In this document: one piece after another, positions 10,649-21,206 of the stretch | How positions within the stretch are numbered: position 1 is the stretch's first letter | Layout: the number at the start of each line of letters is the position of its first letter | Assembly: GCF_900101905.1 (NCBI RefSeq) | Contig: NZ_FNAJ01000003.1 | Location: forward strand, 682,001 to 746,000 | Source: Myxococcus virescens | Lineage (GTDB): Bacteria; Myxococcota; Myxococcia; Myxococcales; Myxococcaceae | Length of the DNA: 64,000 nt | Direction of reading: 5' to 3' | The notes under the pieces: generated by a model | The model's input: the letters and a program-made list of their open reading frames with translations, nothing else | What the model was told of the DNA's origin: nothing | The model's database searches: none | Position numbers and translations under genes: made by a program

Positions 10649-13600
10649 ATGTCTGCGACCGCGGAGCTGCTCGATGCCGTCCGGGAGGAAGCGCGCCCGG
10701 ACACCTGGTCTGCCGGCACGACGCTCGCTCGCGCGGGCGCCGTCTCGGTGCAGTCCGTGGATGAAGAAGAGGCCGTGCTGCGGGTGCGCGTGCCCAGCCG
10801 GCCCGCCCCCGTGAAGACAGTGCTCTACCTGGATGAAGCCATCTGGGAGTGCGACTGCCGCGGCCGGGTGGACCCCTGCGAGCACGTGGTCGCGGCGGCG
10901 CTGATTCTCCACCAGCATGCCACGGCACGGCGCGCCCCCGCGCAGCGTCCGGCCGCCCCCGCCGCGCGCCCAGGTGCGAACACCGTCACCAGGCCCAGCG
11001 CACCCGCGGCAGGCGCGCCGAAGCCGGAGCGCATGGTGTACCGGTTCAAGCGCGTGGACGGCGGGCTCCAGTTGGAGCGGCTGGTGGTGCGTCCGGACAA
11101 CACCGCGCGACTGCTGGCGCGCAGCCTGGCCTCGCTGCTCACCAATCCCGTGGAGGCCGCTCGCATCCAGACGCAGCCGTGCGACCTGCTCGCGGATAAG
11201 CTGCTGCTGAAGCCCACCCGGGGCGCGCTGCCCCCCGAGCGGCTCAACGCGCTGCTGCGCGTCCTGGAGCCCGCGCGCACCGTGCTCTTCGACGGCGCCT
11301 TGGTGTCGGTGACGAGCGAGCCCCTCATGCCCCGCGTCACCGTGGAGGACCGCGGTGAGAACACGGTGCTCAAGGTGGAGAAGGACCCGCGCGTCACCGA
11401 GGTGGTGAGTCCCGGCCTCGCGCTGTGCAGCGGGACGCTCTGTCCCCTGGGGGAACAGGGCCTCACGGGGCCCTGGCTGGAGAAGCTGCCGCAGGAGCGC
11501 GCCTTCGCGCCCCACCAGATGGGAGACCTGACGGGAAAGGTGCTGCCGGACCTCGCGCGGCGCATGCCGGTGGATGTGCGAAGTCAACGGCTGCCGCCCA
11601 TCGACCGCACGCTGAAGCCTCGCATCTCCCTGGAGCTGAACCAGCTCGACACCGGCCTCTCCGTGCTGCCGACGCTGGTGTATGGCTCGCCGCCGACCGT
11701 GCGCATCGACAGCGGACGCATGGTGTACCTGAAGGGCGCCGCGCCCGTGCGCGACGAGGCCGCCGAGCAGATGCTCATCCACCAGCTCCGCGACGAGCTG
11801 AACATGGCCCCCGGGCGGCGCGTCACGGTGCAGGGGAAGGAAGCCGTCCAGCTCGCCGACAAGCTGCGGCGCTGGCGCGGGGGCCTCACGGGGGATGGCG
11901 CGGCGGTGGTGACGAACCCGAACGTGCAACTGCGCCCGGTGCTCAAGGTGGACACGGGCGCCGTCACCGAGGGCGTGCCACACGTGGGCTTCTCCTTCGA
12001 CTTCCAGGTGGAGGGCGAGGACCGGGAGTCGCCTCGCTCCGTGGATGCGGCGGCGGTCATGCGGGCCTGGGAAGAAGGGCTCGGGCTGGTGCCGTTGGAA
12101 GGTGGCGGCTGGGCGCCCCTGCCCGCGGAGTGGCTGAAGTCCCATGGCCAGCGCGTGGCGGACCTGCTGTCCGCGCGAGGCCGGGATGGCCGGCTCGCCA
12201 ACCACGCCATTCCGCAGCTCACCGGCCTGTGTGAAGCGCTGGAGCACCCCTCCCCGCCGGGCCTGGAGCGGCTGGCGCCCCTGGTGAAGGGCTTCGAGAA
12301 GCTTCCCGAGCCGCAGCTACCGGAAGACCTCACGGCGACGCTGCGCGCGTATCAGCTCCAGGGCGTGAGCTGGCTCACCTTCCTCCGGCAGGCGGGGCTG
12401 GGCGGCGTGCTCGCGGACGACATGGGCCTGGGCAAGACGCTGCAGACCATCTGCACGCTGGGCCCGGGCACCCTGGTGGTGGCGCCCACGAGCGTGCTGC
12501 CCAACTGGGAGGCGGAGGTGAAGCGCTTCCGCCCCTCGCTGAAGGTCTCCGTGTACCACGGCCCCGGACGCGCGCTGGATGAGTCGGCCGACGTGACGCT
12601 GACGACGTATGCCCTGATGCGCCTGGACGCGGAGGTCCTGGGCGCGAAGCAGTGGAGCACCGTCGTGCTGGACGAGGCCCAGGCCATCAAGAATCCAGAC
12701 AGCCAGGTGGCGCGAGCCGCGTATGGATTGCAGGCGGACTTCAAGCTGGCGCTGAGTGGCACGCCCATCGAGAACCGGCTGGAGGAGCTCTGGAGCCTGA
12801 TGCACTTCACCAACCAGGGCCTGCTCGGCGGACGGAAGGACTTCGAGGAGCGCTGGGCGCGGCCGGTCGCGGACAATCACAAGGGCGCGGCGGAGCGGCT
12901 GCGGGCGCGCATCCGGCCCTTCATCCTGCGCAGGCTCAAGCGGGACGTGGCGCCGGAGCTGCCGCCCCGGACGGACGCCGTGCGCCACGTGACGCTCACG
13001 GAGCGCGAGCGCGCCGTCTACGACGCTGTCTACGCGGCGACGCGCGAGGAAGTGGTGTCTCAGCTCGAGGCGGGCGGCAGCGTGTTGAAGGCCTTGGAGG
13101 CCCTGCTACGGCTGCGGCAGGCGGCGTGCCACCCTGCCCTCGTGCCGGGCCAGCAGGCGAAGACCTCGTCCAAGGTGCAGGCCCTGGTGGAAGCACTGGG
13201 CACGGCGGTGGAGGACGGGCACAAGGCGCTCGTCTTCTCCCAGTGGACGTCGATGCTGGACCTCATCGAGCCCGCGCTCCAGGAAGCGGGTATCGGCTTC
13301 ATCCGGCTGGATGGCAGCACGGCCAACCGAGGCGCGGTGGCGGCGTCCTTCCAGGACCCGAAGGGCCCACCGGTGATGTTGATTTCCCTCAAGGCGGGCG
13401 CGACGGGGCTCAACCTCACGGCGGCGGACCACGTCTTCCTCGTGGACCCGTGGTGGAACCCGTCCGTGGAAGCCCAGGCCGCGGACCGCGCGCACCGCAT
13501 CGGTCAGCAGCGGCCCGTCATGGTGTACCGGCTGGTGTCCCAGGGGACGGTCGAGGAGAAGATTCTCACGCTCCAGGCGAAGAAGCGGGAGCTGTTCGAG

Positions 13601-13669
13601 GCCGCGCTCGGCGGCGGCTCCGGGGCCACCGCGCTTACGCGTGCGGACCTGATGCAACTCCTCGAGTAG
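10649..13669 (+). CDS. SWIM zinc-finger SNF2/Swi2-family helicase (HepA/RapA-like superfamily 2)
   Basis: DNA translocase or remodeller of superfamily 2. 1006 residues. An N-terminal SWIM zinc finger has the CxC...CxH pattern at C68, C70, C77 and H79. A long middle region follows. The SNF2 ATPase has Walker A DDMGLGKT at about 590-597, DEAQ box at 675-678 and motif [19 protein letters not shown]. The helicase C domain has motif IV-like [14 protein letters not shown], motif [13 protein letters not shown] and motif [19 protein letters not shown] at 10649 is preceded by AGGGAAG. This SWIM-SNF2 architecture is widespread in bacteria and its target is generally unknown; involvement in transcription recycling or genome maintenance is inference. 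It converges with the FHA gene. Confidence 0.93.
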   Translation: MSATAELLDAVREEARPDTWSAGTTLARAGAVSVQSVDEEEAVLRVRVPSRPAPVKTVLYLDEAIWECDCRGRVDPCEHVVAAALILHQHATARRAPAQRPAAPAARPGANTVTRPSAPAAGAPKPERMVYRFKRVDGGLQLERLVVRPDNTARLLARSLASLLTNPVEAARIQTQPCDLLADKLLLKPTRGALPPERLNALLRVLEPARTVLFDGALVSVTSEPLMPRVTVEDRGENTVLKVEKDPRVTEVVSPGLALCSGTLCPLGEQGLTGPWLEKLPQERAFAPHQMGDLTGKVLPDLARRMPVDVRSQRLPPIDRTLKPRISLELNQLDTGLSVLPTLVYGSPPTVRIDSGRMVYLKGAAPVRDEAAEQMLIHQLRDELNMAPGRRVTVQGKEAVQLADKLRRWRGGLTGDGAAVVTNPNVQLRPVLKVDTGAVTEGVPHVGFSFDFQVEGEDRESPRSVDAAAVMRAWEEGLGLVPLEGGGWAPLPAEWLKSHGQRVADLLSARGRDGRLANHAIPQLTGLCEALEHPSPPGLERLAPLVKGFEKLPEPQLPEDLTATLRAYQLQGVSWLTFLRQAGLGGVLADDMGLGKTLQTICTLGPGTLVVAPTSVLPNWEAEVKRFRPSLKVSVYHGPGRALDESADVTLTTYALMRLDAEVLGAKQWSTVVLDEAQAIKNPDSQVARAAYGLQADFKLALSGTPIENRLEELWSLMHFTNQGLLGGRKDFEERWARPVADNHKGAAERLRARIRPFILRRLKRDVAPELPPRTDAVRHVTLTERERAVYDAVYAATREEVVSQLEAGGSVLKALEALLRLRQAACHPALVPGQQAKTSSKVQALVEALGTAVEDGHKALVFSQWTSMLDLIEPALQEAGIGFIRLDGSTANRGAVAASFQDPKGPPVMLISLKAGATGLNLTAADHVFLVDPWWNPSVEAQAADRAHRIGQQRPVMVYRLVSQGTVEEKILTLQAKKRELFEAALGGGSGATALTRADLMQLLE

Positions 13670-13763
13670 CCGCCGTAAATCCCCCGGATGCCGGCATCCA
13701 CCGGCGGCGCGACCTTCTCCAACGGTGCCGGCAAGCCCGACACCGTCGTCGCCCCCCTCTTGT

Positions 13764-15113
13764 TCAACCGCCCGCGGGACGCATCGTGAAGGACACGGCC
13801 TCCGTGCCGAGCATGTACTCGTCACCGTCCGAGACCTGCTGCCGTGTGATTCGCTCGTTGTTGAACCAGGTTCCGTTCGAGGAGTTGAGGTCCTCGATGA
13901 AGACCTCGTCCCCCACCCGCGTCACGACAGCGTGCTCGCGCGAGACACGCTCCGACTTCACGACGAGGCCGCAACGAGGACCCCGGCCAATCGTGAAGCG
14001 CTCCGTGGAGACGGCCACCGGCGCGCCTTGCGCCCACTGGACGAAGACCTCCAGCGGCGCGGGCGCCTTCACGATGTTGGTCGTCTCCGCCGACTGGTCC
14101 TCCAGAATCGTCGCGGCTTCGTCAGGTGGCCGGATCTTCGGCACAGGACGCGCCACCAGTGGACGTGCCGTCATCGGCGTCGCGACGGGTGCCTCCGCCT
14201 TGGGAGCCTCCGCGGGCTCATCCTCGATGCCCAGTGCCGCAAGCTCCGCGGCAATGTCGTCACTGGACACATCCCCCTTCACGCCGCTGCCCGCCGGTGC
14301 CTCGGCCTCATCGTCCGACGCAGCTTCTTCGGGCTCCGAGTCGTCTGAGTCTTCGGCGGACTCCTCGTCCGAGTCGTCCTCCGAATCCTCCTCCTCGGAC
14401 GCATCGTCTTCCGAGCCCTCATCCGACGAATCGTCGGAATCCTCATCGTCAGCGTCGTCTGACTCCTCGTCATCGGAGTCGTCGGAATCCTCATCGTCGG
14501 CGTCGTCAGACTCCTCGTCATCGGAGTCGTCGGATTCCTCGTCGTCGGCGTCGTCTGATTGGGCGGCCAGCCCCTCCGACGGCTGCACGGAGGCCTCGAC
14601 CTCCGCGAGAATCTCCTGCATCCGCGCGAGCACCAGCTCAGTGGAATTCACCTGCGCCACGGACAATGGCACCGAGGTGACGCCAGGAGGCTCCGTCGCG
14701 GGCTCCTCCGTCGCGTCGTCCGCCGAGAAGGCGCCCACGGCCGGGACAGCCGGAGCCTCCGTATCCGCCACCCCTGCCGCGACAGCCACCGGCTCCTGCG
14801 CGCCGGCCCCAGGATTGACGGGCGGCACAGCCGCTGCCACCGGTTCTGGGACCGGAGGCGCGACCACGCTCGACGCCGCCACGGGTGCAGCGGCCTGGAC
14901 CACGGGCTCCGCAGCCGTCACGAGCCCACCGGCCACCTGCGCCTCCCCGCCCAGCGACACCACGGTGGGGGACACGTAGCCATTCTGGCGCGCGAGTTGG
15001 AACAGGGCCTGCGCCACCAGCGCCTCCCGGTCCACGCCCATGTCGCGACTCATCAATTCCAGCGCCCGCCACAGGCGCTCGGAGACTTCAATCGTCTGAC
15101 GAATCCGCTTCAT
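13764..15113 (-). CDS. FHA-domain protein with RHH-like N terminus and acidic repeat linker
   Basis: 449 residues in three parts. The first 50 (MKRIRQTIEVSERLWRALEL onward) look like a ribbon-helix-helix strand and helices. A Pro/Ala/Val-rich stretch leads to a strongly acidic Asp/Glu/Ser block at about 180-265 built of 16-residue repeats. A C-terminal FHA domain at about 355-445 has GRGPRCG, SREHAVV and NSSNGTWFNNERI, the phosphothreonine-binding signature. It should read out Ser/Thr kinase signalling; the kinase at 17926 is a nearby but unproven partner. The ATG lies 2 nt after the TAG stop of the upstream gene (TAG-TC-ATG) with GAGGGGG before it, so the two are translationally coupled. DNA binding by the N terminus is inference. 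Confidence 0.88.
   Translation of the reverse strand: MKRIRQTIEVSERLWRALELMSRDMGVDREALVAQALFQLARQNGYVSPTVVSLGGEAQVAGGLVTAAEPVVQAAAPVAASSVVAPPVPEPVAAAVPPVNPGAGAQEPVAVAAGVADTEAPAVPAVGAFSADDATEEPATEPPGVTSVPLSVAQVNSTELVLARMQEILAEVEASVQPSEGLAAQSDDADDEESDDSDDEESDDADDEDSDDSDDEESDDADDEDSDDSSDEGSEDDASEEEDSEDDSDEESAEDSDDSEPEEAASDDEAEAPAGSGVKGDVSSDDIAAELAALGIEDEPAEAPKAEAPVATPMTARPLVARPVPKIRPPDEAATILEDQSAETTNIVKAPAPLEVFVQWAQGAPVAVSTERFTIGRGPRCGLVVKSERVSREHAVVTRVGDEVFIEDLNSSNGTWFNNERITRQQVSDGDEYMLGTEAVSFTMRPAGG
14406..14549 (-). repeat. Three tandem 48-bp repeats encoding acidic 16-mers
   Basis: Units 14502-14549, 14454-14501 and 14406-14453 are in-frame copies encoding Asp/Glu/Ser 16-mers such as DDADDEDSDDSDDEES. 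The first two are nearly identical in DNA; the third has diverged. Copy number could vary between strains by slippage or unequal recombination. Confidence 0.85.
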
Positions 15114-15115
15114 GA

Positions 15116-17413
15116 CTACCCCCTCAGATTGGCCTGCCACGGAGACACGTGGTTCGCGTCGGTCAGCCAGAAGAACATCGCCTGCGTCTCCGCGTACTGC
15201 TCTTCGGCAATCCCCGCCAGATTGGGATGCAGCTCCTGGAGGGCAACCCCTTCGAAATCGAACGTTGGCAGGTCCGGGTCGATGCGACCACGGGCCCGCC
15301 GGTTGCGGCACTGCCACAGCCGCTGCGTGGCCTGCCCTGCCGCCTGACCGAAGTCGGCCGGAGGCGTCAGCGCATCCGGCATCCGAATCGAACCCTCCCC
15401 GCACGCCCACAAGAGCCAGGTCAGCGCGCTCCAGTCTCCACGGGCCGCGCGGGACAAGGCCGGAATCCCCATCCCCTTCGTGGACAGCGTCTCGTCGACA
15501 TCCACCGAGTCACCATCCGCGTCCTCGACCTCCGTCTGCTCCAGTTCGACGGGCCCGTCCGGCAGCAGGGACGACACATCGGGCGGCAGCCAGGGCACGT
15601 TCGTGCCGGGCTTGAAGCGGGAGAGAATCTCCGCGCGCAGCAACTGGAGTCGAGTGGCGTACTTGCGGACCACGGCCTGCACCGCGTCCAGCTCCTTCGT
15701 GGGCCCGTCGGGGACCTCATCGAACGTGCAGTGCGCGGGCTCACGTCCCGGCCAGAACTCGAAGCGCGGAAACAGCACCCGCCCGTAGGCCGAGAGGAAC
15801 TGCCACGAATCCGGCTCCGACGGCGCCAGCGCCTCCGCGTCCTTCCGCATCTGCTCGCCCAGCCCCAGGTTCGCCAGGATGAGGCTCCGGGTGAACAGGT
15901 ACGCCGAGCGCTCCGGCGCGAGCAGCATCGCGGCCAGGATGAAGTCCAACGCCGCCCGGGGCCGGTCCTGCTGGTCGTGGAGGACCGCGAAGCCCCGAAG
16001 CAACATCGCGGCCTCCGCGCCACGCATCATCGCATCCGCCAACGCCGCCCGCTCATCCCCCGCGCTGCTCATCACGCCTTCGGCATTCTCACGAGCGCTC
16101 GCCTCCGTTCGAGGCAGGGTGAGCGACTCCAGCCATGCCTTCAGCGGGCCCGCATCCAGCGACACGGCGCTCGCCCGCGCCATGGCCAGCAGCGCCTCCC
16201 GGTATCGCCGGTCCGCCCGAGCCTGCTCGGCGAACGCGCGCCATTCCGCGGCGCTCCTCGGAAGGTTCGAGAACACCTCCGAGGCATCCAACGTCTCGTG
16301 GTCCTGGGCAACGCCCAGGTCCCGGGTGATGACGGCGTTGCCCTCCGCATCCAGTAGCTTCCACGTGCCGCACGCGAAGTCGTCCTCCATCTCCCCTTCG
16401 TCGAACCGCACCCGAGGGTCCGCGTACTCGTCCACGGCGCGGGAGTGATAGCGGCCATGCCGGCTGCCTTCGTGGAATTCGCTCTCCCAGAGGAGCTGTC
16501 CCTCCCGGTCCCAGAATCGGCACAGCCCGTGCCGCTCGGCCTTCGCGTTGAGCGACACGGACGCCCACTGGTCCTGGTCCTCGCGGTACTCAGCCTTCTC
16601 AGGGAGGTTCGCGGGCCGCGTGGGGTACGGCTCTCCGGTGGAGGGCACCACGCGTTCGCCGGCGCCGTTGTAGTGCAGCACCTGCGTCACGCGACCGTTC
16701 GCGTAGACCATCACCGTGCGGCGGACCTTCTCGCTGACGCCGTTCTCATGCATCCGCTCGGTGGTGAATTGGTCGGACGCGTACCAGGTGCGCGGGCCGT
16801 GCAGGTGGCCCTGCTCGAACGCGCCATCCTGGGACACCTCCCCGCTCTCATGGAAGCGCTTGAAGGGGCCGTGGGGCTTGCCGTGGACGAAGATGCACTC
16901 GTTGCAGAGGGTTCCATCGGCGCGCCAGTACTTCCAGGGGCCGTGCTTCTCACCCTCCTCGTCGGTGTCGCCGAAGCACCACTCCTCGTCGCCGGCGTCC
17001 CATTCCGCGTGGGGCGGAATGCCAGGCGGCGGCGTCCCCTCCTCCGTCAGCTTGCGGTTCGCCGCCCGCTGCTGCTCGACGGCCAGGTCCACGGAGTCCA
17101 GCTTGCTCAGCCAGGCCGCGAACGCCGAGGCCGACATCGCGCCCGAGGCGCGCCGGACCTCGACGCCATCCTTGAAGGCCACCAGCGTGGGAATGGAGCG
17201 AATCTCCATCCGGCCGGAGACCTCTTCCTGCGCCTCCGTATCGAGCTTGCCGAAGGTGATGTTCGGGAACTCCTTCGCGGCGGCCTCGAAGGTCGGCGCG
17301 AAGCCGCGGCAGGGACCACACCACTCCGCCCAGAAGTCCACCACGCACACCCCGGCCTCCTGGGTGATGCGCTCGAAGTTCTCCTGGGTCAACTCAACGG
17401 TCTGTCCTGCCAC
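15116..17413 (-). CDS. Thioredoxin / MORN-repeat / TPR-like fusion protein
   Basis: 765 residues. Residues 1-110 form a thioredoxin fold with active site WCGPC (C32, C35) and cis-Pro segment SIPTLVAF. No signal peptide is seen, so it is cytosolic. About 150-340 hold MORN or YwqK-antitoxin-like repeats with recurring HG-x-W/F-x-x-[YF] units (EKHGPWKYW, KPHGPFKRFHESGEV, HLHGPRTWYAS, ERHGLCRFWD, SRHGRYHS). The last 400 are helical and partly TPR-like (RYREALLAMARAS, RPRAALDFILAAMLLAPER). GTG start with AAGGGAG upstream. It forms an operon with the downstream FHA gene, 2 nt away. Function is unknown; a redox-active scaffold in a signalling complex is the best inference. Confidence 0.85.
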   Translation of the reverse strand: MAGQTVELTQENFERITQEAGVCVVDFWAEWCGPCRGFAPTFEAAAKEFPNITFGKLDTEAQEEVSGRMEIRSIPTLVAFKDGVEVRRASGAMSASAFAAWLSKLDSVDLAVEQQRAANRKLTEEGTPPPGIPPHAEWDAGDEEWCFGDTDEEGEKHGPWKYWRADGTLCNECIFVHGKPHGPFKRFHESGEVSQDGAFEQGHLHGPRTWYASDQFTTERMHENGVSEKVRRTVMVYANGRVTQVLHYNGAGERVVPSTGEPYPTRPANLPEKAEYREDQDQWASVSLNAKAERHGLCRFWDREGQLLWESEFHEGSRHGRYHSRAVDEYADPRVRFDEGEMEDDFACGTWKLLDAEGNAVITRDLGVAQDHETLDASEVFSNLPRSAAEWRAFAEQARADRRYREALLAMARASAVSLDAGPLKAWLESLTLPRTEASARENAEGVMSSAGDERAALADAMMRGAEAAMLLRGFAVLHDQQDRPRAALDFILAAMLLAPERSAYLFTRSLILANLGLGEQMRKDAEALAPSEPDSWQFLSAYGRVLFPRFEFWPGREPAHCTFDEVPDGPTKELDAVQAVVRKYATRLQLLRAEILSRFKPGTNVPWLPPDVSSLLPDGPVELEQTEVEDADGDSVDVDETLSTKGMGIPALSRAARGDWSALTWLLWACGEGSIRMPDALTPPADFGQAAGQATQRLWQCRNRRARGRIDPDLPTFDFEGVALQELHPNLAGIAEEQYAETQAMFFWLTDANHVSPWQANLRG

Positions 17414-17925
17414 GGCGACTCCCTTGCGAGATGCGTGGGACGATAGAAATGAGCGAGGGCCCTCACGTCAACGGCGCAGTTCACGAACGGCGCACGCGAC
17501 GCTCGAACACCGCCAAGCTCGGGAATCCACACGCGAATCCCGTCTCAGAAAGCGAAAAAGCCCAAACCTTGAGAAGAACGTGCCCACGAAATACGGCGTG
17601 AGCCGCTCGGAGCGCGGGACACCGCCAGTAGAATCCGTGAATGAAAGCCGCCGACGACGAGCCCTACGCCCTCTTCCGGCGTCGCCCAGGGTCTCACGAC
17701 GGAAGTCGTCGGGAAGCTGCTGCGCCCCTGGCTCGAGGGGTCCGCCCCACCTGGGAGAGGTCACCACGACCCCGGGTGAAACAGCCCCGCGAAACTCCTG
17801 AAACAATTACAATACCGGTAGGTCGCTGAGCGAAGGGCCTTCCGCGAATTCAACGGCAGCTGCATCCGTCATCGGGCGGATCGCCGCCAACGTTCTTCAT
17901 CAGGCTCGGGTATACACGTTGCGTC
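17414..17925. other. Intergenic region upstream of thioredoxin-fusion operon and kinase gene
   Basis: 512 bp between divergent genes, with noticeably lower GC around 17530-17590 and 17800-17820 than the flanks. It must carry two promoters. A -10-like TATACA at 17911-17916 lies only 9 nt before the kinase ATG and would give a leaderless or near-leaderless mRNA. A 62-codon frame (17641-17829) has no family resemblance and I do not call it. Confidence 0.4.
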
Positions 17926-19416
<1,491 letters not shown>

Positions 19417-19431
19417 TCCCTCTCAAGGGAA

Positions 19432-21006
19432 TCAGAACCACAACTCCTCGACTTCTCCCGGCGTGAAGCCCGGCTCCTGGAAATAGACGCGCCCCTGCGA
19501 ATTGAGCGCTTTGTGAAGGAACTCCGTCAGCGAGGCGGCGACACACACGCCAGTCCGTGACTGAGCGCTTTCCACCCAATAGAGCGGGAGCTTCCCCGGC
19601 TGCTGTGAGTTGGAACGGTAGGCCAGGAAGCCGTGTTCGCCCACGTCACAGAAGCGCGTCCATCCGTGCGGGTAGCCGCGGGATTGCGAATCCGCCTGAT
19701 GGGTCTTGTTCCAGCGCGTCCCGTCGTGGAACTCCAGCGCCCCCGACGCCCGGATACGGTACACGGCCGCGTCCCCCTGGCCGAAGAGCGACGCGCCGTC
19801 GCATGCGGCGTAGAACTGGCTGATGTCCGCCGGGATTCCACCGTCGCCCCACAGGTCACACCACTCGCTGTGACGATCCTCCGGGAGGGGCTTGGCCATG
19901 TGGTGCTCGTCCTCGACGCGCCGGAGCATCGCATCCAGCCCCAGGTCCTCGTGGACCACCCAGCCCGGCACCGGCCGCAGCGCCAGCGTCTCCGCGGACT
20001 GGAGCGTCCCCATGAAGCCCGCCGTCAAAGCCATCCGTGCATTCACCATCCCTGAATCGGTGGCCACCGCGAGCAGGAGCGACACCCGGGACAGCCCGGT
20101 GGGCAATCTGTCACTGGAAAGGGTTTCGCCCTTCTCCGTGGCGTCGGGCTTGCCCAGCGCCTGGGCCTCCAGCATCGGATTGGGAAAGTCATATTCGCCC
20201 GTCAATTGATTGCGCAGGAAGGGGAACAGCTTGCCAATCCAGCCATTGAAGGTATCGCGGCCATAGGCGTGGTGCAGTTTGTAGATGGCTTGCCAGAACT
20301 CGCGGTCCTCCCGTCCCTCGGAAGCCCGGATGAACTGGTCGCACAGCGGCAGCAGGTGCCGGGCCCAGGTTTCCATGCCGTACCGAGGAAGCTGTCCGAC
20401 CTTGTCCCGCAGCTTGCGCCAGTCCTCCGGTGAGCCCTCGAGCGTGATGGTGGGAATGCCGCAGATGCACATCACCACGTAGTCGAAGTACTCCCGCATC
20501 GCATCCATCAGCACGATTTGACTGACCACGCGCTCCACCGGCCCCGTCGTGGAGAAGTCGCACACCATCAGGTCGTGCAGCGCGGGCGAGTGCCCTTGAA
20601 TCATCCCGGAGAAGTCGTCCACGACGCCGGGCCAGAAATCATCCGATGCGAGGTCCGTCTGGGACGCGTCGCGTGTCACCACCAACTGCTTGCGCCCCTG
20701 GTGACGTACCAGGTCGAAGCGCAGCGCCTCCGCGTTGCGGGTGATGTGCAGGGCCAGGCCCTGGGCGATGGTGATCCAGAGGATGTCCGGAGACAGCACC
20801 AATGGGCGGTGCCCGCTGAAGGCCAGATGCACCGCGAAGAGCAGTGGATGGGTCGCCTTGGGACGCACGAACCGCGCCTCGCGATGGGAGGCCCCGAGCA
20901 CCTTGGCATCCAACCGCCCACGCAGGGCATCGGTGAGTCCGACCTCTTCCAAGGGCAGTACGGCGGGCTTCACGGCATCGACGGCGAACGTCACGCGATG
21001 GGGCAT
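19432..21006 (-). CDS. DUF4419-family protein
   Basis: 524 residues from the ATG chosen at 21006 (MPHRVTFAVDAVKPAVLPLE). The open frame extends upstream to 21195 but that part has no family sequence and would overlap the divergent promoter. Recognisable DUF4419 stretches are LLFAVHLAFSGHRPLVLSPD, DILWITIAQGLALHI, VCDFSTTGPVERVVSQIVLM, YFDYVVMCICGIPTITLEGS and WQAIYKLHHAYGRDTFNGWI. No signal peptide is seen. The domain occurs in fungi and myxobacteria and has no known activity. The C-terminal 150 residues (CDGASLFGQGDAAVYRI, LEFHDGTRWNK) look like an SMI1/KNR4-type module. It converges with the kinase gene 15 bp away. Confidence 0.8.
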   Translation of the reverse strand: MPHRVTFAVDAVKPAVLPLEEVGLTDALRGRLDAKVLGASHREARFVRPKATHPLLFAVHLAFSGHRPLVLSPDILWITIAQGLALHITRNAEALRFDLVRHQGRKQLVVTRDASQTDLASDDFWPGVVDDFSGMIQGHSPALHDLMVCDFSTTGPVERVVSQIVLMDAMREYFDYVVMCICGIPTITLEGSPEDWRKLRDKVGQLPRYGMETWARHLLPLCDQFIRASEGREDREFWQAIYKLHHAYGRDTFNGWIGKLFPFLRNQLTGEYDFPNPMLEAQALGKPDATEKGETLSSDRLPTGLSRVSLLLAVATDSGMVNARMALTAGFMGTLQSAETLALRPVPGWVVHEDLGLDAMLRRVEDEHHMAKPLPEDRHSEWCDLWGDGGIPADISQFYAACDGASLFGQGDAAVYRIRASGALEFHDGTRWNKTHQADSQSRGYPHGWTRFCDVGEHGFLAYRSNSQQPGKLPLYWVESAQSRTGVCVAASLTEFLHKALNSQGRVYFQEPGFTPGEVEELWF

Positions 21007-21206
21007 GCACGCATTACATCGCGCGTGCTCGGATGACGGCAAGTGCCCCATCGAGCGTGAAGGCAGACAGCGCTCCGGCTGGAAACCTCCAGCGGCGCGC
21101 GGAGATTGGCACCCGCCCCACAACGGGGCACGGCAACGACAGACCGATGCGCTACTGTCACGCAGCCGTGGCATCTGCGACACCGCGTCCATCAACTGAG
21201 GGGTTC

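Noticed and set aside
8827-10719. 630-codon minus-strand frame over the TPR gene
   Set aside because: No domain, and it overlaps a gene with signal peptide, TPR repeats and a strong ribosome site.
17641-17829. 62-codon plus-strand frame in the gap before the kinase gene
   Set aside because: No ribosome site, Arg/Pro-rich translation, and no resemblance to any family I know.
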